Of a stretch of DNA of 64,000 nucleotides, positions 1 through 7,894 are shown one piece after another; position 1 is the stretch's first letter; every line of letters begins with the position of its first letter. Location: NCBI RefSeq assembly GCF_963977235.1, contig NZ_CAXBOD010000005.1:62001-126000 (forward strand), in the 5' to 3' direction. Under the pieces are notes generated by a model, which was not told the DNA's origin, made no database searches, and was given only the letters and a program-made list of their open reading frames with translations. The DNA comes from Albimonas sp963977235. Lineage in GTDB: Bacteria; Pseudomonadota; Alphaproteobacteria; Rhodobacterales; Rhodobacteraceae. The translations under genes were made by a program, and so were the position numbers.

Positions 1-1005
1 GCGGTGATCGAGGGCGACGACGTCCTGCCGCTGGTCGGCCCCGAAACGCGGCTGCCCGAGACCGGGGAGCGGGTGGGCGACTTCGGCCCCCCGGTCGCGG
101 CCAACGCCTATATCGGCCACGAGCCGCTGGTCGAGGCGCTGGATGGCGGCGCCGACGTCGTGATCGCCGGGCGGGCGGCCGACCCGTCGCTGTTCCTCGC
201 CCCCTTCGTGCACGCCAACGGCGTCGCGCCCGACGACTGGGCGCGGCTGGGCGCGGGCACGCTGGCGGGGCACCTGCTGGAATGCTCGACGCAGGTGACG
301 GGCGGCTATTTCGCCGATCCCGGCGTCAAGGACGTGCCGGGCATCGAGGACCTGGGCTATCCCATCGCCGAGATGTCGCCCGACGGCTCGGCGGTGATCA
401 CCAAGCTGCCCGGGACCGGCGGGCTGGTCGCGCCGCTGACGGTGAAGGAGCAGATGCTCTACGAGGTGCACGACCCCGCCGCCTACCTGACCCCCGACGT
501 GACCGCGGATTTCTCGACCACCCGGATCGAGGCCGTCGGCCCCGACCGGGTCCGCGTCTCGGGCGCCGGCGGGCGGGCGCGGCCGCAGACGCTCAAGGCG
601 CTGGTCGCCTTCGACGGCGGATACCTGGCGGAGGGCGAGATCTCCTGGGCGGGCCCCGGCGCGCAGGCGCGCGGCGAGCTGGCGCGCGAGATCGTGCGCC
701 GGCGCATGGTCGAGCGCTTCGGCTTCGACGGCCCGCTGCGGCTGGAGCTGATCGGCGTCGCCTCGCTGCATCTCGACGGCGGGCGGGCCGAGCAGGGCTC
801 GCAGGACGTGCGCCTGCGCGGCGCCCTGCGCAGCCACGACCGCGCCTGGGCCGAACGCTTGCTCGAGGAGATCGAGGGCCTGTGGATGGCGGGCCCCGCC
901 GGCGGCGGCGGCTTCCGCGGACGCATCACCGAAAGCGTCTTCACCCGCGCGATCCACATCGACCGCGCGCTGGTCCCCACCCGCGTGAACTGGATCGCGC
1001 CATGA
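1..1005 (+). CDS. AtuA-family (DUF1446) protein, C-terminal part; 5' end outside window
   Basis: The frame is open from base 1, so the gene begins upstream of the window; about 334 C-terminal residues are present out of the 450-600 usual for the family. Visible family features are the segment GADVVIAGRAADPSLF near the window's residue 50, the HLLECSTQVTGGYF stretch around residue 89, and Gly-rich GGYLAEGEISWAGPG. AtuA proteins were named from acyclic terpene utilisation in Pseudomonas and are essential there, but the reaction is not defined. The stop overlaps the next start (ATGA), so it is translationally coupled to the small AtuA-related gene at 1002. Family call is secure; a terpenoid substrate cannot be read from the sequence. 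Confidence 0.85.
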   Translation, partial: AVIEGDDVLPLVGPETRLPETGERVGDFGPPVAANAYIGHEPLVEALDGGADVVIAGRAADPSLFLAPFVHANGVAPDDWARLGAGTLAGHLLECSTQVTGGYFADPGVKDVPGIEDLGYPIAEMSPDGSAVITKLPGTGGLVAPLTVKEQMLYEVHDPAAYLTPDVTADFSTTRIEAVGPDRVRVSGAGGRARPQTLKALVAFDGGYLAEGEISWAGPGAQARGELAREIVRRRMVERFGFDGPLRLELIGVASLHLDGGRAEQGSQDVRLRGALRSHDRAWAERLLEEIEGLWMAGPAGGGGFRGRITESVFTRAIHIDRALVPTRVNWIAP

Positions 1006-1355
1006 CCGCCGCGACGCGCACGCTCCCCCTGCGCGCCATCGCTTCCGCCCGGGCCGGCGACAAGGGCGACGCGCTCAACGTCTCGGTCTGGGCGCTGTCG
1101 CCGCGGTGGTATCCCGCGATCCGCGAGCAACTCACCGCCGAGCGCGTCCGCGCCGCCTTCCCGGACGTCTTCCGGGGCGAGGCGCGGCGCTACGAGCTGC
1201 CGGACCTGCACGGGCTGAACTTCGTCTTCCAGCGCGCGCTGGCCGGGGGCGTCAACGCCTCGCTCAACCTCGACGCGCACGGCAAGTCGTTCAGCTTCCT
1301 GCTGCTGTCGCTGGAGATCGAGGTCCCGGCGGAAGGGGAAGACCTAAAGGTCTAA
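1002..1355 (+). CDS. AtuA-related small protein (ferredoxin-fold-like C-terminal AtuA domain)
   Basis: A 117-residue protein whose ATG overlaps the stop of the upstream AtuA-family gene. It contains LRAIASARAGDKGDALNVSV near its N terminus and LNFVFQRALAGGVNASLNLD towards the C terminus, both typical of the small domain that is fused to, or encoded directly after, DUF1446/AtuA proteins. The coupled start implies equimolar synthesis and probably a complex with AtuA. Biochemical role unknown. The last codons run into a FadR-type operator at 1346-1360, so this gene ends the transcription unit and the next gene has its own promoter. Confidence 0.8.
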   Translation: MTAATRTLPLRAIASARAGDKGDALNVSVWALSPRWYPAIREQLTAERVRAAFPDVFRGEARRYELPDLHGLNFVFQRALAGGVNASLNLDAHGKSFSFLLLSLEIEVPAEGEDLKV

Positions 1356-1388
1356 CCATTTGACAAAATCATGCCGGGGCGGCACTCT
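1346..1388 (+). promoter_or_regulatory. Promoter with FadR-type operator, site A
   Basis: The 15-mer AAAGGTCTAACCATT (1346-1360) is a near-palindrome of form AAWGGTNNNACCWTT. It abuts TTGACA (-35, 1360-1365); 17 bp further on is CACTCT (1383-1388), matching the CAGTCT at the equivalent position of site C (18366-18371). It drives the ACAD at 1447. The operator overlaps the -35 box, so the bound protein is most likely a repressor. Seen: motif and spacing. Inferred: binding by one of the window's FadR-family regulators. Confidence 0.6.
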
Positions 1389-1446
1389 CGCCCCCAAAGC
1401 CCCTCCGCGCAGGTCGGGGAGGGCCAAGCCGGAAAGGACCCGACCC

Positions 1447-2610
1447 ATGCTCGACTCCCAGGACGATCTCCAGGCGCTTCGCGACGGCGTCGCGGCGGTC
1501 TGCGCGCGGTTCGGCGACGACTACTGGAACGCCAAGGACGACGCCGGAGAGTTTCCCCACGAATTCCACCGCGCCATGGCCGAGGGCGGCTGGCTGGGCG
1601 TGACCATGCCCGAGGAATACGGCGGCGCGGGCCTCGGCGTGCAGGCCGCGGCGGCGGTGATGCACGAGGTCGCCCGCCACGGCGGCGGCATGGCGGCCGC
1701 CTCCTCGATCCACATCAACATGTTCGGCCCGCACCCGCTGGTGGTTCACGGCACGCCCGAGCAGAAGGCGGAATGGACGCCGCGCCTGGTCTCGGGCGAG
1801 GATCAGGTCTGCTTCGGCGTGACCGAGCCGGACGCGGGCCTCGACACCACCTCGATCAAGACCTTCGCGAAGAAGGTGGACGGGGGCTGGTCGGTGACCG
1901 GGCGCAAGATCTGGACCTCCACCGCGCAGGTGGCCAACAAGGTGCTGCTGCTGACCCGGACCACCCCGAAGGAGGATTGCCGCAAGCCCACCGACGGGAT
2001 CACCGTGTTCTACACCGACCTCGACCGCACCCGGGCCGAGGTGAAGAAGATCCCCAAGCACGGCCGGGCGGCGGTGGATTCGAACCTCGTCTACTACGAC
2101 GACTATTTCATCCCCGAGCATCACCTGATCGGCGAGGTCGGGCGCGGGTTCCACTACCTCCTCGACAGCCTGAACCCCGAGCGGGTGCTGGTCGCGGTCG
2201 AGGCCATCGCCATCGGCCAGGACGCGCTGGCCCGCGCCGCCGCCTACGCGCGCGACCGCCACGTCTTCGGCCGGCCGATCGGCAAAAACCAGGGCATCCA
2301 GCATCCGCTGGCGGAGTGCTGGGCGAACCTGGAGGCGGCGATGCTGATGGCCGAGAAGGCCGCCGCGCTCTACGACGCAGGCCGTCCCTGCGGCGCCGAG
2401 GCGAACGCGGCCAAGCTGCTGGGCGCGCGGGCGGGCCACGCCGCCTGCCAGCAGGCGGTCTTAACCCACGGCGGCATGGGCTACGCCAAGGAATACGTGG
2501 TCGAGCGGCTGCTGCGCGAAGTGCTGGTCACCCGCCTCGCCCCGGTCTCCGAACAGCTGGTGCTGTGTTTCCTCGCCGAGCGCGTTCTGGGGCTGCCCAA
2601 GTCCTACTGA
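1447..2610 (+). CDS. Acyl-CoA dehydrogenase family protein (atypical catalytic region)
   Basis: A 387-residue ACAD-fold flavoprotein. The ATG at 1447 follows GGAAAGGA and lies downstream of the site-A promoter; the frame is open further upstream but that would place the start inside the promoter. Family marks: FGVTEPDAG near residue 123 (FAD/substrate loop), GRKIWTS, RHVFGRPIGKNQGIQH near 273-288, and THGGMGYAKEY. Where canonical ACADs have the Tyr-Glu-Gly-Thr catalytic loop this one reads VTRLAPVSEQ, so the usual Glu is absent. Together with an APH-type kinase (4186) and a CoA-transferase (2745) this fits an ACAD acting on phospho-acyl-CoA rather than a simple dehydrogenase; that is inference. 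Confidence 0.85.
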   Translation: MLDSQDDLQALRDGVAAVCARFGDDYWNAKDDAGEFPHEFHRAMAEGGWLGVTMPEEYGGAGLGVQAAAAVMHEVARHGGGMAAASSIHINMFGPHPLVVHGTPEQKAEWTPRLVSGEDQVCFGVTEPDAGLDTTSIKTFAKKVDGGWSVTGRKIWTSTAQVANKVLLLTRTTPKEDCRKPTDGITVFYTDLDRTRAEVKKIPKHGRAAVDSNLVYYDDYFIPEHHLIGEVGRGFHYLLDSLNPERVLVAVEAIAIGQDALARAAAYARDRHVFGRPIGKNQGIQHPLAECWANLEAAMLMAEKAAALYDAGRPCGAEANAAKLLGARAGHAACQQAVLTHGGMGYAKEYVVERLLREVLVTRLAPVSEQLVLCFLAERVLGLPKSY

Positions 2611-2688
2611 GCCTGCCTCCAACCCCACGCCGAGCGGCCCCTCCCGACCGTCTCGGCGTCGCCGGCGCGGCGCCTGCCGCGCCGCCTC

Positions 2689-2726
2689 CCCGGCGTCGAT
2701 CGCCCGAGGCGCGACGCCGGGCTTTT
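2689..2726 (+). terminator. Rho-independent terminator between convergent genes
   Basis: Perfect 10-bp arms CCCGGCGTCG (2689-2698) and CGACGCCGGG (2712-2721) around a 13-nt loop, followed by CTTTT (2722-2726). It lies in the 134-bp gap between the rightward ACAD and the leftward CoA-transferase, with the T run on the plus strand, so it should end the ACAD transcript. Confidence 0.7.
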
Positions 2727-2744
2727 CGTGCGTCGGACGGGGGC

Positions 2745-4031
2745 TCAGAGCCCGGCCGCCATCGCCCGCCAGGCCTCGGTCAGCGCCGGCCGGTGGTCCG
2801 GGGCGGCGACCTCGATCAGCCGCTCGGCCCGCTCGACGGTCGAAAGGCCGCGCAGGTCCGCCAGGCCGTGCTCGGTAATGACCACCTCCACGTCGCCGCG
2901 GGGCAGCGAGGCGAGGCCCGAGAGCCGCGGCACGATGCGCGAGACCGCGCCGCGACCGGAGGCGGCGGGCAGGGCGACGACGCTGACGCTCGCGGGATCG
3001 AGCGCCGCGGCGCGGGCGAAGTCGGGGGCGCCGCCGACGCCGCTGATGGCGCGGCCGCCCAGCAGCTCCAGGTTGGCCTGGCCGAACAGGTCCACCTCCA
3101 GCGCCGAGTTCACCGCGACCAGGCCGCGCACGCGGGCCAGCGCCTGGGGGGTATGCGTCGCCTCGCAGTCAACCACGTCAAAGCCGTCCCGGCCCGCGAG
3201 CCAGTCGTAATAGCTCCGCGTGCCGACATGGACGCAGCTGACCGGGCGATGACCGGGGGCGAGGGCGCCGGCCTCGACCAGCCTCCGGGCGCCGTCGGAG
3301 AGCATGCCGGAGTGCAGCCGCAGGTTCCGCCGGTCGGTCAGCAGGTCCATCAGCGCGTCGGGCGCCTTGCCGAGCCCGATCTGGATCGCGGCGCCGTCGT
3401 CCACCAGCGTGGCGATCCGCCCGGCGATGGCGGTGGCGGCGGGGGAGGGGGCGCCGACGTCGTATTCCCGGGGCGGCGCCTCCGCCTCGATCACCGCGTC
3501 CGCCTCGTCGAGCGCGACGGAGGCCGCGCCGGGGATCGAGGGCATCGCCGGGTTCACCACCAGGATCAGCCGGGAGGAGCGCCGCCGCGCCAGCGGCGCG
3601 AACTCCACCGCCAGCCCCAGCGAGCAGCGCCCGGCGGCGTCCGGCGGCGCCACGGTCATCACACAGGCGTCGAAGCGCGCGACCTGGCCGAGCCATCGCG
3701 CGGCCGCGCCGTAGGACATCGGCAGGTGCCGCAACGCCCCGCGCGCCTGGTCGCCCGGCGCATCGGCCGTCGCGAAGAGCGCGGAATACTCCGTGCCCGG
3801 CGGCAGCCGGCCCAGCGGCGTCGGGTTGATGCCCGGCACGAAGCTGGAGGTGATCCGCAGCGCCGGGCCGCCCTGCGCGTGGAGCGCCTCGAGCAGGGCC
3901 GGAACCTCGGCGGCCGATCCGGGCAGGAACAGGCGCTCGCCTGCCGACAGCAGCCCGGGGAACCGCGCGGCGGACTGGGGGCGGACGCGCAGGAGCGCCG
4001 GGCTCCGGGGGGCAGGCGGGGGCGTGGACAT
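2745..4031 (-). CDS. Acetyl-CoA hydrolase/transferase family protein (4-hydroxybutyrate CoA-transferase-like)
   Basis: A 428-residue family I CoA-transferase. The leftward ATG at 4031 is preceded by GGGAG. The N-terminal domain has LRITSSFVPGINP; the C-terminal domain has IQIGLGKAPDALMDLL, HSGMLSDG, and NSALEVDLFGQ, whose Glu (about residue 312) is the expected thioester-forming catalytic residue, then ITEHGLADLRG. These enzymes move CoA from acetyl-CoA or another acyl-CoA to a carboxylate, for example acetate, butyrate or 4-hydroxybutyrate. It is divergent from the APH-type kinase gene and shares the operator region near 4111-4125, so it probably supplies that pathway with the activated acid. 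Exact substrate unknown. Confidence 0.85.
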   Translation of the reverse strand: MSTPPPAPRSPALLRVRPQSAARFPGLLSAGERLFLPGSAAEVPALLEALHAQGGPALRITSSFVPGINPTPLGRLPPGTEYSALFATADAPGDQARGALRHLPMSYGAAARWLGQVARFDACVMTVAPPDAAGRCSLGLAVEFAPLARRRSSRLILVVNPAMPSIPGAASVALDEADAVIEAEAPPREYDVGAPSPAATAIAGRIATLVDDGAAIQIGLGKAPDALMDLLTDRRNLRLHSGMLSDGARRLVEAGALAPGHRPVSCVHVGTRSYYDWLAGRDGFDVVDCEATHTPQALARVRGLVAVNSALEVDLFGQANLELLGGRAISGVGGAPDFARAAALDPASVSVVALPAASGRGAVSRIVPRLSGLASLPRGDVEVVITEHGLADLRGLSTVERAERLIEVAAPDHRPALTEAWRAMAAGL

Positions 4032-4090
4032 GAGGTCTCCCTGGCGGACGAGGCCCTGAGTCGGCGGGCAGGAACGGCAGTCTACGAATG

Positions 4091-4152
4091 GTTTAATGGC
4101 AGGCCAAGCTAAAGGTCAAACAATTGACTTGCGCGCGGCCGCCGACTCGCTC
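4091..4152. promoter_or_regulatory. Divergent promoter region with FadR-type operator, site B
   Basis: AAAGGTCAAACAATT (4111-4125) matches AAWGGTNNNACCWTT at 14 of 15 positions and overlaps a rightward TTGACT -35 box at 4124-4129; 17 bp later is the weak -10 TCGCTC. On the other strand TTGACC (4119 to 4114) lies inside the same operator, with TTAAAC 17 bp on (4096 to 4091), a candidate promoter for the CoA-transferase. A second partial site, AATGGTTTAATGG, sits at 4087-4099. One regulator could therefore control both the CoA-transferase and the kinase operon. Confidence 0.55.
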
Positions 4153-4185
4153 CATGGTGATCGCGAAGACAGGAGCCGCCGATCC

Positions 4186-5619
4186 GTGACGTTTCCCGCC
4201 GCAAACCGAACCCCCGCCGCAGAGCCCGCGCCCGAGGCGGCCGCCCTGCCGCCGGCCGCGACGACCGAGGCGCTGACCGCCTGGGCCGCCGAGGCGGCGG
4301 GCGGGCGCCTGGCGGACTGCGCGCAGATCTCGGGCGGCAACCGCTGCCGCTCCTGGGCGGTGGACGTCGAGACCGCGGACGGGCGGCAGCCGCTCTACCT
4401 GCGCTACGCGCCGCCGCGCCCGCCGAGCGGGGAGCCCTACACCGTGCGCCGCGAGGCTCAGGTCTACCGCGCGCTCGACGGGACCGACGTGCCGGCGCCG
4501 CGGCTGCTGGCCGAGCACGACCGCCACGAGGCGATCCTGACCGAGCGCGCGCCGGGCCGCGCCGACTACCGCCGCATCGGCCCGGACGCGGAGAAGACGT
4601 CGGTGGCGAAGGATTTCGTCGCCGCGCTGGCCCGCCTGCACGCCCTGCCGGGCGACCGGCTCGCGGGGCCGGACGTGGCGCCGGCGGGGGACATGCGCGC
4701 CTGCGTGGCGCGGGAGCTCGAGATCTGGCGCGGCATGTATGCCGAGACGGACCGGCGCGATCCGCTGGCCGAGCTGGCGCTGGGCTGGCTGGAAGACCGC
4801 CTGCCCGAAACCTCGGGCGCCCCGGTCTTCGTCCACGGCGACGCGGGTCCCGGCAACTTCCTGTTCCAGGACGGCCGCATGACCGCGCTGCTGGACTGGG
4901 AGCTGGCCCATGCCGGCGATCCGATGGAGGACCTGGCCTGGTACTCGATGCGCTCGGTGATGGAGCCGACGCCGGATTTCGCGGGCCGGCTGCGCGACTA
5001 CGCCGCCGCCGGCGGGGCGCCGCTGGATCTTTCGCGGATCCTCTACCACCGGGTCTTCGTCACGACGCGCGTGGTGATCATCCGACATCGCAACGTGACC
5101 GGAGAGCCCGGCGCCTCGATCCTCTCGCGGGCGCTGAACCGCCGGCTGCTGGCGGGGGCGCTGGCGGAGGCGTCCGGACTGGAGCTGACGCCTCCGCCGT
5201 GGATCGAGGCGCCCGACACCCCGCAGACCGCCTTCCACGACGGGGTCATCGACGATCTGCGCGCGCGCATCGCCGGGCGGGTGGAGGACGCGGAGGCCGT
5301 CTCCGCCGCTAAGAACGCAGCGCGGGTGCTGAAGTACCTGCGCGAGGTGGACCGCCTCGGCCCGGTCGTTGAGGCGCGCAAGCGCGCCGCCCTCGCCGCC
5401 CTGCTGGGCGACGCGCCCGAGGCCGTCTCCGCCGGCGAGGCGGAGCTGCTCGCCCTCCACGCCACGGGCCGCGTGCGCTTCGCGCAGGCGCTGCCCTATT
5501 TCGCCGCCGCCGCCGCCTGGGACGCGCAGCTGGCCGCGCTCGCCTCCGGCGGGATGGCCCGCCGCGGCTTCCCCGACCTGCCGCCCGACCTGCCGCCCGA
5601 CCTGCCGAACGTCCTGTGA
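4186..5619 (+). CDS. APH/ACAD10-type phosphotransferase family protein (LvaA-like kinase)
   Basis: GTG at 4186, preceded by AGGAG with a 10-nt gap, is chosen because the upstream in-frame ATG lies in the promoter; this gives 477 residues. The protein-kinase-like fold shows the catalytic loop HGDAGPGNFLF (His217-Gly-Asp219) and the metal-binding LLDWELAHAGDP (Asp237-Trp-Glu). The C-terminal 130 residues are a helical extension ending in a short PPDLPPDLP repeat. The family includes aminoglycoside phosphotransferases, the kinase domain of ACAD10/11, and LvaA, which phosphorylates 4-hydroxyacyl-CoA. Proximity to a CoA-transferase and an atypical ACAD favours an acyl-CoA kinase over antibiotic resistance. 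It heads the operon that continues through 18331. Confidence 0.8.
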   Translation: MTFPAANRTPAAEPAPEAAALPPAATTEALTAWAAEAAGGRLADCAQISGGNRCRSWAVDVETADGRQPLYLRYAPPRPPSGEPYTVRREAQVYRALDGTDVPAPRLLAEHDRHEAILTERAPGRADYRRIGPDAEKTSVAKDFVAALARLHALPGDRLAGPDVAPAGDMRACVARELEIWRGMYAETDRRDPLAELALGWLEDRLPETSGAPVFVHGDAGPGNFLFQDGRMTALLDWELAHAGDPMEDLAWYSMRSVMEPTPDFAGRLRDYAAAGGAPLDLSRILYHRVFVTTRVVIIRHRNVTGEPGASILSRALNRRLLAGALAEASGLELTPPPWIEAPDTPQTAFHDGVIDDLRARIAGRVEDAEAVSAAKNAARVLKYLREVDRLGPVVEARKRAALAALLGDAPEAVSAGEAELLALHATGRVRFAQALPYFAAAAAWDAQLAALASGGMARRGFPDLPPDLPPDLPNVL

Positions 5620-5630
5620 CGGAGCCCCTC

Positions 5631-6602
5631 ATGCCCCACGACCAAGCCCTCGCCGACAAGCCGGATTTCACCGCGAAGGACGACGGCTTCCACACCGACG
5701 TCATGGGCGACCGCTGGTGGATGACCGAGACCGCCTGGTTCTCGTTCTGCGCGCCGGAGCGGAAGCTGGGCGGCTGGCTCTATTCGATGTTCCGCCCCAA
5801 CATCGGGGTGAACTCCGGCGGCGTCTGGGTCTGGGACGACAGCGCGCATATCCCGTGGGAGACGCGCTACTACCGCAACTACACCGTCATGCCGATGCCG
5901 AAGGGCGACCTCAGCGACACCACCCTGCGCACCGGGGTGACGATCAGGACGCTGGAGCCGCTGACCCGCTACCACCTGGGCTTCGAGGACGAGGACGGCC
6001 GCCTGACCGTCGACCTCGACTACGAGGCCGTGATGGCGCCGCGCGCGCTGCGCAAGCCGAACTCCGCCTTCAAGAACCTGACTCATTTCGACCAGTTCAT
6101 GCGCGCCCGCGGCCATATCGTGCTGGACGGGGAGCGGATCGAGATCGACTGCCACTCGATGCGCGACCGCTCCTGGGGCCCGCGCCCCGAGCATCGCCCG
6201 GGCAAGAGCGCCTATGTCTCCGGGATCGCCTCGCCCAACGACTGCTTCCTGTGCACGACGAAGTGGAACGATCCGTCGGGGGAGCTCGCCTACGGCTTCC
6301 AGACCCTGGACGGGGAGCTCGGCGACATCGTCGCGGGCCGCCGCATCGTCGAGCGCGACCCCGAGCACGGCTACGTGGCGAAGATCGTGATCGAGGCGAA
6401 GGACCATCTCGGCCGCGAGATGTTGGCGGAGGGGGAGCGGCTGAGCTCGATCACCATCAACCGCCACTCCTTCATCGACTCCAACGGGCTGATCGCCTGG
6501 TCTATCAACGGCAAGCCGGGCCATGGCGAGGATCAGGACATGTGGCCGGTGAACGTCTGGGGCGACTTCCGCAGGCGCGTGCGCGCGGGAGGCGGGGAAT
6601 GA
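5631..6602 (+). CDS. DUF7064/DUF7065-like protein of unknown function
   Basis: ATG at 5631 follows GGAG with a 6-nt gap; a GTG 15 nt upstream is a weaker alternative. The 323-residue product has no signal peptide or membrane segment. It is rich in Trp and has FRPNIGVNSGGVWVWDDS near residue 48 and CHSMRDRSWGPRPEHRPG near residue 173; the MRDRSWGPR motif is what links it to the DUF7064/7065 (AttH/CrtC lipocalin-like) group. Such genes often sit beside ACAD10-type kinases and CoA ligases in steroid or terpenoid catabolic clusters, as here between the kinase and a CaiB transferase. Its stop overlaps the next start. Function unknown; family assignment is from motif memory. Confidence 0.65.
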   Translation: MPHDQALADKPDFTAKDDGFHTDVMGDRWWMTETAWFSFCAPERKLGGWLYSMFRPNIGVNSGGVWVWDDSAHIPWETRYYRNYTVMPMPKGDLSDTTLRTGVTIRTLEPLTRYHLGFEDEDGRLTVDLDYEAVMAPRALRKPNSAFKNLTHFDQFMRARGHIVLDGERIEIDCHSMRDRSWGPRPEHRPGKSAYVSGIASPNDCFLCTTKWNDPSGELAYGFQTLDGELGDIVAGRRIVERDPEHGYVAKIVIEAKDHLGREMLAEGERLSSITINRHSFIDSNGLIAWSINGKPGHGEDQDMWPVNVWGDFRRRVRAGGGE

Positions 6603-7792
6603 CCGCGCCCGTCCCCCCCGCCCAGGGGCCGATGGCCGGCGTGAAGGTCGTCGACCTCAGCCAGATCTACAACGGCCCCTACGCGACCTTCCTGATGGCC
6701 TCGGCCGGCGCCGAGGTGATCAAGGTCGAGCCCGAGGGCGGCGAGTCCCTGCGCCGCCGCGGCGTCGTGGGCGGCGCGGCGCTGCCCTTCGCGATGCTCA
6801 ACGGGGGCAAGCGCTCGGTGGTGCTGAACCTCAAGGACCCCGAGGGGAAGGCGGCGCTGGAGGCGCTGGCGCGCGAGGCCGACGTGCTGGTGGAGAACTT
6901 CGCGCCGGGCGTGATGGAGCGCCTGGGTCTCGGCGCCGAGCGGCTGCGGGAGATGAACCCGCGGCTGATCTACGCCTCCTCCTCCGGCTTCGGCACGGAC
7001 GGGCCCTATCGCGAATACCCGGCCATGGACCTGACCATGCAGGCGATGTGCGGGGTGATGGCGACCACCGGCTTTCCCGACCGCCCGCCGGTGAAGGCGG
7101 GGCCGGCGCTGTGCGATTTCTTCGCCGGCACGCATCTGTTCTCCGCCATCGCCACCGCGCTGTTCGAGCGGGAGCGCACCGGCGTCGCGCGCCAGGTCCA
7201 CGTGACCATGCAGGACGCGGTCTATCCCGCGCTCGCCTCCTCGCTGGGCATGGCCTGGGGGATGCAGCGGCGCGAGGACGCGCCCCCCCCGCGCACCGGC
7301 AACCGCCACGGCGGGCTCGCCGAGGCGCCCTACAACGTCTACCCGACCTCGGACGGGTGGCTCGCGATCATCTGCGTGCGCGACGCGCACTGGCAGAACC
7401 TGGCGAAGGTGATGGGCCGGCCGGACCTGGTCGACGATCCGCGCTACGCCTCGCTCAAGGACCGGGTCGAGCGGATCGACGAGATCGACGCGCTGGTCGC
7501 CGACTGGACCGGCAAGCGCCCCAAGGAAGAGGCGTTCCAGGCCCTGATGGCCGCCCGCGTCCCCTGCGCCCCGGTGCGCGACCTCGAGGAGGTCATGGAC
7601 GACCCCAACATGCACGCCCGCGGCTCGCTCCGCTGGGAGGAGCATCCGGAGTTCGGGCGCGTGGTGCTGATGGCCTCGCCCCTGCGCTTCGCGGGCGTCG
7701 AGGCGCGCCCGCTGGCCCCGAGCCGCACGCTCGGCGCCGACACCGAGGCGGTGCTGGCCGAGATCGCCGACCGCGCGGAGCGGACGGCCTGA
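6599..7792 (+). CDS. CaiB/BaiF family III CoA-transferase (copy 1)
   Basis: A 397-residue family III CoA-transferase starting at an ATG that overlaps the upstream stop. It has the N-terminal LSQIYNGPYATFLMASAGAE and KVEPEGG segments, LNGGKRSVVLNLK, VENFAPGVMERLG, and the catalytic aspartate in AMDLTMQA (Asp144). RTGNRHGGLAEAPYNVY and the C-terminal RVPCAPVRDLEEVMDDP complete the fold. The enzyme transfers CoA between acyl-CoA and a carboxylic acid through an aspartyl-CoA thioester. It is one of three CaiB paralogues in the window (also 27453 and 29747). Substrate unknown. After it comes a 102-bp gap with a GC-rich imperfect stem but no convincing promoter. Confidence 0.9.
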   Translation: MTAPVPPAQGPMAGVKVVDLSQIYNGPYATFLMASAGAEVIKVEPEGGESLRRRGVVGGAALPFAMLNGGKRSVVLNLKDPEGKAALEALAREADVLVENFAPGVMERLGLGAERLREMNPRLIYASSSGFGTDGPYREYPAMDLTMQAMCGVMATTGFPDRPPVKAGPALCDFFAGTHLFSAIATALFERERTGVARQVHVTMQDAVYPALASSLGMAWGMQRREDAPPPRTGNRHGGLAEAPYNVYPTSDGWLAIICVRDAHWQNLAKVMGRPDLVDDPRYASLKDRVERIDEIDALVADWTGKRPKEEAFQALMAARVPCAPVRDLEEVMDDPNMHARGSLRWEEHPEFGRVVLMASPLRFAGVEARPLAPSRTLGADTEAVLAEIADRAERTA

Positions 7793-7894
7793 GATCCGGC
7801 CGCGGCGCCCGCGCGCCGCCGGCCGCAACCAGGACAGGCGCGCCGGCGACCGCCCGCGAGGCGGCGCGACAGGACGCCGTAGGGGAGAGACGCC

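Noticed and set aside
2611..2744. Second gene or small RNA between ACAD and CoA-transferase
   Set aside because: The 134 bp hold only the terminator stem; no promoter or open frame of note.
3178..3696. Extra leftward frame inside the CoA-transferase and similar nested frames throughout
   Set aside because: These are Arg/Ala-rich shadows in an alternative frame of a conserved gene and were left out.
4186..5619. Aminoglycoside resistance gene
   Set aside because: The APH fold is shared with acyl-CoA kinases; CoA-transferase, ACAD and CaiB neighbours and the C-terminal helical extension fit metabolism much better.
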